Positions 58,971-64,000 of a stretch of 64,000 bases of DNA are shown piece by piece; the first letter of the stretch is position 1; each line of letters begins with the position of its first letter. The stretch comes from JAMLJG01 sp035327585 (GTDB lineage Bacteria; Verrucomicrobiota; Kiritimatiellia; CAIVKH01), in contig DAOLDD010000017.1 in the NCBI GenBank assembly GCA_035327585.1, forward strand, positions 1-64,000, in the 5' to 3' direction. The notes under the pieces are model-generated. The model saw only the letters and a program-made list of their open reading frames with translations, made no database searches and was not told the origin of the DNA. The translations under genes and the position numbers were made by a program.

Positions 58971-60233
58971 TCAACGGGGCGGAATTTCCCGCCCGTGCGG
59001 ATCCTGAAGGGGCCGGTCCAGCGCGGCGTCCAAGTCCTCCCGCAGTCCGTGCGTCGTGACGTGTTCGAGCCGTTCGGAGGCGTGGTGAGCCTGCCCTGGA
59101 TTCACATTGGCCTGATCCACGAGATACCGTTCCCAGAGCCGGTGGGATCGGATGAGTCCGGTGGCTTCCTCGCGACCCCGAGGCGTCAGCCGCCATCCAT
59201 TCGAGCCCGGCTCGGTGAAACCGCGCCGCCACAGCCGTCTCAGCCAGAAATCCGCCGGTAGCGGGTGCATCTCGCGACCCGCCTCCTCCCGCCGGTAGAG
59301 CGCGGCGAGTGCATCCTCCATCGCGATGCGCATGCGAAGCGAGGTCTGGTTCCACGCCCGCGCGACCAACCCCTCCTGAGGCGCAAACACGAGCGCAAGC
59401 AGGAACAATCCACCGGCCGCCACGGCCATCATACCGGCCGTCGTTGTGTCGGCATACCCGAACCATCCCGGGATGACCAGTGCGCCGAGGTGCCCGAGCA
59501 CCGCGCTGGCTGCGGCCAGGACCAGACTCCAGACGATCATTCCCGGCAGACGATGCGCCAGCAACCGCGCGGCGGCCGCGGGCACAACAAGCATCGCCAC
59601 GACGAGAATACTGCCGACGGTTTCGAAACACGCCACGGCGGTTAACGCGACAAGCGCCATCAGCAACTGGTGCATCCAGCGCGGTCGAAAGCCCTGCGTT
59701 TCCGCCAGCAACGGATCGAAGGCCCCGATCGTCAGCTCCTTGAAAAAAAGCCGCACCACCAGCAGATTGACCGCGAGCACGGCCGCGTTCATCACCACCG
59801 CGCGCGGTACCACCCAGCCCGCGACGGGCATCGTGTCGAGCGGTGTCAGTTCGAGCGCCCCGTAGAGCACGCACGAGGGATCCAGGTCGACTTTGTCCGC
59901 CGCGCGCACGATCAACACCAGTCCCAGCGCGAACAACGTTGTGAAGACGACGCCCATTGACGCGTTCTCCTCAACACGGCCCGCATGCGCGATGCCCTGC
60001 GTAAGCAGCGCCGTCAAGAGCCCGGCCAGAATCGCGCCCAGCAGCATCGGCCCGGCATCGCGACTCCCCGTTACGAGAAAGGCGATGGCGAGACCCGGCA
60101 GTACGGCGTGGCTGATCGCATCGCCCATCAACGAGAGGCGGCGCACCAACAGGAAATTTCCCAGCAGCGCGCAGGAGAGCGCGGACAACAGCGCCGCCGC
60201 AACCATCCACGCGTCCAATGCGGTCAGGTTCAT
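58971..60233 (-). CDS. Metal ABC transporter permease fused to a DtxR/MntR-like domain (second permease)
   Basis: 420 residues. Residues 1-285 are an ABC-3 (TroD/ZnuB-type) permease with about eight or nine membrane helices (NFLLVRRLSLMGDAISHAVLPG, ETVGSILVVAMLVVPAAAARLL). Residues about 300-420 are a DtxR-type module: winged helix ending WRLTPRGREEATGLI, then RSHRLWERYLVDQ, the metal-ligand pattern ERLEH in HHASERLEHV, and a terminal DPHGREIPP like the CPHG-x-PIP of DtxR repressors. The permease may therefore sense metal in the cytosol. Last of the four-gene operon; ATGA overlap with the other permease gene. Confidence 0.88.
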   Translation of the reverse strand: MNLTALDAWMVAAALLSALSCALLGNFLLVRRLSLMGDAISHAVLPGLAIAFLVTGSRDAGPMLLGAILAGLLTALLTQGIAHAGRVEENASMGVVFTTLFALGLVLIVRAADKVDLDPSCVLYGALELTPLDTMPVAGWVVPRAVVMNAAVLAVNLLVVRLFFKELTIGAFDPLLAETQGFRPRWMHQLLMALVALTAVACFETVGSILVVAMLVVPAAAARLLAHRLPGMIVWSLVLAAASAVLGHLGALVIPGWFGYADTTTAGMMAVAAGGLFLLALVFAPQEGLVARAWNQTSLRMRIAMEDALAALYRREEAGREMHPLPADFWLRRLWRRGFTEPGSNGWRLTPRGREEATGLIRSHRLWERYLVDQANVNPGQAHHASERLEHVTTHGLREDLDAALDRPLQDPHGREIPPR

Positions 60234-61690
60234 GACGGCCCACCCTCCGGAAGAATCGGATGGGGACTTTCCGGAACCGGTGCGACGGGCGCGCGGGCGA
60301 CAAGCATCTCCTCAAGTTGCGCCACCATCGCGCGCCCCAACACGTGCTCGATCATATCCGCGTCGCGATCCACGTGCGACGCGGCGACGTCAGCGTAACG
60401 GATGAGGTAAAGTTCCCAAAGCCGGTGATTTCTCACCACGCGACTCGCCTCCTCCAGCCCATCCGCCGTCAACTGCCACCCTCCGGGCACCTGTAGCGCA
60501 AGTTCCTCCCGCTCCAATCCGCGCAACGCGCTGCTCAGGCGGAGTCGGGACCAATGGCGTGCGCGATGAAGCGCATCGGTGGACAGCACCAGCGCCGGTC
60601 GGTCGGAACTTCCCAGTTCAATGAACGCGCGCAGCACATGCTGGCGGTCAATGCGTCGTTCCAAACGAATGCGAGCCCAAAGGCGATGGAGAATGCCGCG
60701 CGAGCGCCCGGTTAGAAGACTCACCGCAAAAATGGCCGACGCCACGAGCACAATGATGCCGCCCGCGGGAAGGTCCGGATACACCGCGCTGAACCCCGAT
60801 CCCAGCATGCCGGAGAGGGCCCCAAACCCGGCCGCGAGAATAACCATCGAACGCAAATTTTCCGTCCAGAACCGCGCGGCCACCGCGGGAATAATCAGCA
60901 GCGCGATCACGAGAATCAGTCCGACGGCCTGCAGCCCGATTACGGTCGTCAACACCACCAAACCCATCATCAACGCATCAAGACCGCGCACCGGCCAGCC
61001 TTGCGCGCGCGCATATTCCGGATCGAAGCAGAGCACGCGGAACTCCTTGAACAATACCGCGCACAGGAGGACGAGTCCGCCCGCGGCGATCGCGATGCGC
61101 CGGCCGTCCTCCGCCAGCATGGAGGCTGTTTTGCCGTAGATGAATGACTCCAAGCCCGCCGCGGAACCCGCATCCATCTTCTGGATCACACCCAGCAGTG
61201 CGACGCCCGCGCCGAAAAATACACTCAAGACGATCCCCAATGCGGCGTCTTCCGGCAGTCGGGTGCGGTGGCGGATCAACAGGATGAATCCCATCCCCAG
61301 CAGCCCGGTCAGTGCCGCTCCCGCGAGCAGGCCCGGTAGAGATTTCCCGGAACCACCCAATCCCACCATGACAATGAAAGCCAGCGCGATGCCCGGCAGC
61401 GTGGCATGGCTGATCGCGTCGCCCAGCAGCGCCTTTTTCCTCAGTACCATGAAGGAACCGGCGACTCCGCAGGCGAGGCCCAGCAACGCGGTACCGACCA
61501 GCACCACCCGCGTATTGTAGTCGCGCAGGGAAAGTACACGCCACAATGCATCTGCGAACGCGGGCGGCTCCAGTGCCTGTGCGGTGGACACGCCGCAGCA
61601 GAGCAGCAACAGCGGGAGCAGCAGGAAGGCGGCGCAGGTGACGCCGCGTACCCGGCCCGGACGCCGAATGCACTGACGGGATGGGCTCAT
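60230..61690 (-). CDS. Metal ABC transporter permease fused to a DtxR/MntR-like domain (first permease)
   Basis: 486 residues. A signal-like hydrophobic N-terminus (about 18-39) precedes the ABC-3 permease (about 55-335: GSFMVLRKKALLGDAISHATLPG, LQAVGLILVIALLIIPAVAARF). The C-terminal part (about 350-470) is DtxR-like: winged helix through LREEL-type sequence to WQLTADGLEEASRVV, then RNHRLWELYLIRYADV and DMIEHVLG, where Asp replaces the first Glu ligand. It lacks the terminal CPHG motif of the sister protein. The paired permeases probably form a heterodimer carrying two sensor domains. Start lies 3 nt after the ATPase gene. Confidence 0.87.
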   Translation of the reverse strand: MSPSRQCIRRPGRVRGVTCAAFLLLPLLLLCCGVSTAQALEPPAFADALWRVLSLRDYNTRVVLVGTALLGLACGVAGSFMVLRKKALLGDAISHATLPGIALAFIVMVGLGGSGKSLPGLLAGAALTGLLGMGFILLIRHRTRLPEDAALGIVLSVFFGAGVALLGVIQKMDAGSAAGLESFIYGKTASMLAEDGRRIAIAAGGLVLLCAVLFKEFRVLCFDPEYARAQGWPVRGLDALMMGLVVLTTVIGLQAVGLILVIALLIIPAVAARFWTENLRSMVILAAGFGALSGMLGSGFSAVYPDLPAGGIIVLVASAIFAVSLLTGRSRGILHRLWARIRLERRIDRQHVLRAFIELGSSDRPALVLSTDALHRARHWSRLRLSSALRGLEREELALQVPGGWQLTADGLEEASRVVRNHRLWELYLIRYADVAASHVDRDADMIEHVLGRAMVAQLEEMLVARAPVAPVPESPHPILPEGGPS

Positions 61691-61693
61691 GCG

Positions 61694-62506
61694 TCAGCGC
61701 TGGCCCGTCATGGCTACGGCTTGCGCCGCTTCGTCGAGCAGCGTGAGCCGGCCCCCGTAAGTCTTGTGGAGGTTTTCCCGGGTGAAGATTTCCGCGGTGG
61801 GTCCCGCGGCGACCACGCGGGTGTTCAGCATGATGACGTGGTCGAAATAGTCCGGGACGGTCTGGAGATCGTGATGTACCGCCACGATCGTTCGGCCCGC
61901 CGCGCGCAGTTCGCGCAGGAGTTTTATAATGATCTGTTCCGTCGCCGCGTCGACACCTGCAAGCGGTTCATCCATGAAATACAAACGCGCCTCCTGCGCC
62001 AATGCGCGCGCGAGGAAGACCCGCTGCTGCTGTCCACCGGACAACTGGCTGATCTGGCGAAGCGCCAGGGCTTCCATCCCCACCCGCTCCAGTGCGGCCA
62101 GTGCGCATTGCCGGTGCTCCGCGCGGACCCGGCGGAACCAGCCGATGTCGCGATACAACCCCATCGCGACGACATCCAATGCGCTGACCGGGAAATCCCA
62201 ATCCACGCTCTCGCGCTGCGGCACATAACCCACCAGCGCGCGTTGCCGGGCGAACGGCTCCCCGAAAATGCGGACATCACCCGAGGCCGCCGGCACCAGG
62301 CCCAGCACGGCTTTGATGAGCGTGCTCTTGCCCGCGCCATTAGGCCCGATGATCGCGACCAGTTTCCCCGCCGGCATGTCGAGATCGACATCCCACAGCA
62401 CCGGCTTGCGGTGATAGGCGACCGTCATGTCGTGGATTGAAACGGACGCGTCCGGTGAATGCTCGGGCCCCGCGGGCGGCGCAGCCCAGCGCCAGGGCAT
62501 GATCAT
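61694..62506 (-). CDS. Metal ABC transporter ATP-binding protein (Mn/Zn/Fe)
   Basis: 270 residues, cytosolic ATPase of the operon. Walker A IIGPNGAGKSTLIKA, Q-loop GYVPQRESVDWDFPVSALDVV (a pattern typical of the manganese/iron/zinc TroB/MntB group), signature LSGGQQQRVFLARAL, Walker B LYFMDEPLAGVD and H-loop VAVHHDL. About 20 extra residues precede the ABC domain. It overlaps the binding-protein gene by ATGA. Confidence 0.94.
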   Translation of the reverse strand: MIMPWRWAAPPAGPEHSPDASVSIHDMTVAYHRKPVLWDVDLDMPAGKLVAIIGPNGAGKSTLIKAVLGLVPAASGDVRIFGEPFARQRALVGYVPQRESVDWDFPVSALDVVAMGLYRDIGWFRRVRAEHRQCALAALERVGMEALALRQISQLSGGQQQRVFLARALAQEARLYFMDEPLAGVDAATEQIIIKLLRELRAAGRTIVAVHHDLQTVPDYFDHVIMLNTRVVAAGPTAEIFTRENLHKTYGGRLTLLDEAAQAVAMTGQR

Positions 62507-63465
62507 GGTGCACCCCGCAGTCTTCCCTGGAATCCGCCGGCCGGGGCTTCGCCGCCGAGCGCGCGGACAATTGTCGTGGCGTTGTGGTCAATCATGCCGA
62601 TGTACGTGCCTTCATACGTTCCCGTCTCGCCCATGGCGTCGGAGAACAACGTGCCCCCGATCGCCACCGCGTGCCCGCGTGCGCGTGCGCCCTCGACGAG
62701 CGCTCTTACATTGCGGTCGGCCACGCTGCTTTCCACGAAGATCGCCGGCAGTTTACGATCCACCAGCAAATCGACCAGTTGGTTGATGCGCGCCAGGCCC
62801 GCCTCCGATTCGGTCGAGATGCCCTGGATGCCGAGCACCTGCATGTTGTACGCGCGTCCGAAATAGTGAAAGGCATCGTGGGCGGTGACGAGGATGCGCC
62901 GTTCCTGCGGAATCGTCGCCGTCACGGATCGCACGTATGCATCAAGCGCTTCAAGCCGGCTGCGATAATCCGCCGCGCGGAGGGCAAAATCGCCGGCATG
63001 CTTCGGATCAACCCGTGAAAGAACGTTGGCGACGAGTTCGGCTGCCTTTATCCAGGCGGCCACATCCATCCACACATGCGGGTCCAGGTGGCGTTCGTTT
63101 TCCGGGTCGCGCATCGCGTAGTGTTCGGAGAGCGCTTCGGTGACGGCCTGCACCTCGCGGCCACTGTTCGCCAAACGCGCCAGCGTGTCGCCCATTTTCC
63201 CCTCCAGTTTTAATCCGGAATAAAAGACCACCTGGGCGGAAAGCAGGTGTGAAACATCGCTCCGGGTCGGCTTGTACAGGTGTGGATCAATGCCGCTGCC
63301 GATCAACTGCGTCACGGTTACCCGCGGCCCGCCGACCTCCCGCACCACATCCGCCACCATGCCCACCGTGGCCGTAACGCGGAGCGGCGGGCGCTCCGCT
63401 CTCGCCGCGCCGGTTATCATGGTCGCCAGCACGCAGCCAGCCAGATACACATTAATTCGTTTCAT
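62503..63465 (-). CDS. Metal ABC transporter substrate-binding protein (TroA/ZnuA family)
   Basis: 320 residues. Signal peptide (MKRINVYLAGCVLATMITG, cleaved after ARA or made a lipoprotein if the Cys in LAGC is used; the cleavage form is uncertain). The cluster 9 metal-binding fold has His ligands in GSGIDPHLYKPT, LDPHVWMDV and VTAHDAFHYFGRAY, plus a C-terminal acidic ligand region (GTLFSDAMG). There is no His-rich loop as in zinc-specific ZnuA, so Mn or Fe is more likely. Start ATG 63465 with GGAG upstream. First gene of the four-gene operon. Confidence 0.92.
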   Translation of the reverse strand: MKRINVYLAGCVLATMITGAARAERPPLRVTATVGMVADVVREVGGPRVTVTQLIGSGIDPHLYKPTRSDVSHLLSAQVVFYSGLKLEGKMGDTLARLANSGREVQAVTEALSEHYAMRDPENERHLDPHVWMDVAAWIKAAELVANVLSRVDPKHAGDFALRAADYRSRLEALDAYVRSVTATIPQERRILVTAHDAFHYFGRAYNMQVLGIQGISTESEAGLARINQLVDLLVDRKLPAIFVESSVADRNVRALVEGARARGHAVAIGGTLFSDAMGETGTYEGTYIGMIDHNATTIVRALGGEAPAGGFQGRLRGAP

Positions 63466-63488
63466 ATTTTCACTCCACAAAGCTTCTT

Positions 63489-63529
63489 TTTTGATTTATC
63501 AAAATAGGACGGACCTACTAGACTGTCAA
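63489..63529 (-). promoter_or_regulatory. Metal operon promoter with overlapping palindromic operator
   Basis: On the minus strand: TTGACA (63529-63524), exact 17-bp spacer, TATTTT (63506-63501). A perfect palindrome TTTTGAT-TT-ATCAAAA (63489-63504 on the plus strand) overlaps the -10 and start site, an ideal place for a metal-dependent repressor. The identity of the regulator is not shown. Confidence 0.7.
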
Positions 63530-63566
63530 CCGTTGTATTTGTCTTCACTTGATTGAAACGACCGAA

Positions 63567-64000
63567 ATGCACATGCATGCCAAACCTTGGGTACGCGTTG
63601 AAACGCTCGCCAGCGACGGGACGGCACACCATCCGTGGAAGCTGCCACTGGGTCTCGCGGCGCTCTGTGGGGCGCTCACGCTCGCCGGTTTCCTGATTGA
63701 AAAAACGAGCGGCATGCGGGCAACCGCCCTCGCCTGCTATCTTGCCGCCTATCTTGCCGGCGCCTGGTTTGCCGTCCAGGAAACCTGGGAGCTCCTTCGC
63801 AAGCGCGTGTTGGACGTGCACTTTCTCATGATCGCCGTGGCCGCAGGCGCCGCGTCCATCGGCCACTGGTGGGAGGGCGCGGTCCTGCTCTTCCTCTTCT
63901 CGTTGAGCGATGCGCTCGAAGATCTCGCCCAGCAGCGGACGGAACGCGCGATCGACAGCCTGTTCAAGGAGGCCCCGAAACAAGCAACCGTACTGGATCC
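63567..64000 (+). CDS. Heavy-metal P1B-type ATPase, N-terminal part (runs off window)
   Basis: The frame is open from ATG 63567 to the window end (144 codons). There is no N-terminal metal-binding HMA domain in the part seen. It has the first membrane helices (LPLGLAALCGALTLAGFLI, ALACYLAAYLAGAWFAV), then a CadA/ZntA-like VLDVHFLMIAVAAGAASIGHWWEGAVLLFLFSLSDALEDLAQQRTERAI (seen in parts), which is typical of P1B ATPases before the actuator domain. Divergent from the metal-uptake operon with 101 bp between, so export and import may share control. Catalytic motifs lie beyond the window. Confidence 0.85.
   Translation, partial: MHMHAKPWVRVETLASDGTAHHPWKLPLGLAALCGALTLAGFLIEKTSGMRATALACYLAAYLAGAWFAVQETWELLRKRVLDVHFLMIAVAAGAASIGHWWEGAVLLFLFSLSDALEDLAQQRTERAIDSLFKEAPKQATVLD

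Overview
The window is GC-rich DNA (roughly 63-66% by eye) from a Gram-negative bacterium, dense with chromosomal housekeeping genes. Lipid A acylation, an arabinose-5-phosphate isomerase for the Kdo branch, MurB, LepB and a type II-secretion-like PDZ protein indicate a diderm cell. A large secreted amylase ends in acidic calcium-type repeats, unusual short motif pairs recur in the intergenic regions, and a tandem nucleoside diphosphate kinase is present. Together these suggest the PVC superphylum, most likely Kiritimatiellota or Verrucomicrobiota. That placement is inference; no 16S gene is present. I saw no tRNA, CRISPR array, insertion sequence or prophage.

Layout. 0-5.8 kb: ppnP, aspS, a vapBC toxin-antitoxin pair, pdxH, kdsD and an orphan OmpR-type winged-helix gene. 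6-15 kb: an RsmB-family methyltransferase, a double-domain NDK, an aspartate aminotransferase, trpB2, a glycine-rich RRM protein, surE, a DUF202 membrane protein, then a coupled cobalamin adenosyltransferase-murB-flavin reductase run. 15-20.6 kb: prfB (with its programmed +1 frameshift), trpC, trpF, trpB, yicC and gmk, almost all joined by 4-nt or short overlaps. 20.6-26 kb: a strong promoter, a structured leader and a 21-residue Lys/Ala peptide, then nrdR, a hypothetical gene, leuCD, an exonuclease-like gene and a D-2-hydroxyacid dehydrogenase with an altered active site. 26-36 kb: accA, an L,D-transpeptidase coupled to an atypical kinase, comF, accD, folC, a membrane-anchored beta-propeller, and aguA/aguB for agmatine-to-putrescine conversion.

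36-41.6 kb is an accessory island with less GC-biased codon use. It holds one 1520-residue SF1 helicase fused to a PD-(D/E)XK nuclease, probably phage defence, followed by a small zinc-ribbon gene. A G10 tract at the helicase 3' end and a G8 tract before the next gene make it a candidate phase-variable locus: loss of one G would extend the helicase to an exact ATGA overlap with the zinc-ribbon gene.

41.6-57.7 kb: an M29 aminopeptidase, a zinc-ribbon coiled-coil gene next to rnpB (RNase P RNA), a GspC-like gene, rnr, glgA (active-site Lys15 replaced by Ser), lepB-lepA-rpe, a 1381-residue secreted GH13 amylase and an SDR. 57.7-64 kb: an LpxL-type acyltransferase, a small basic protein, and a four-gene Mn/Zn/Fe ABC operon in which both permeases carry C-terminal DtxR/MntR-like domains. 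A promoter with an overlapping palindromic operator sits upstream, and a divergent P1B-type metal ATPase runs off the window end.

A short motif, TTNCAACGTCTGTAA, occurs in tandem pairs 31-32 bp apart in three intergenic regions (5.05, 15.25 and 36.02 kb). It is the most striking unexplained non-coding signal.
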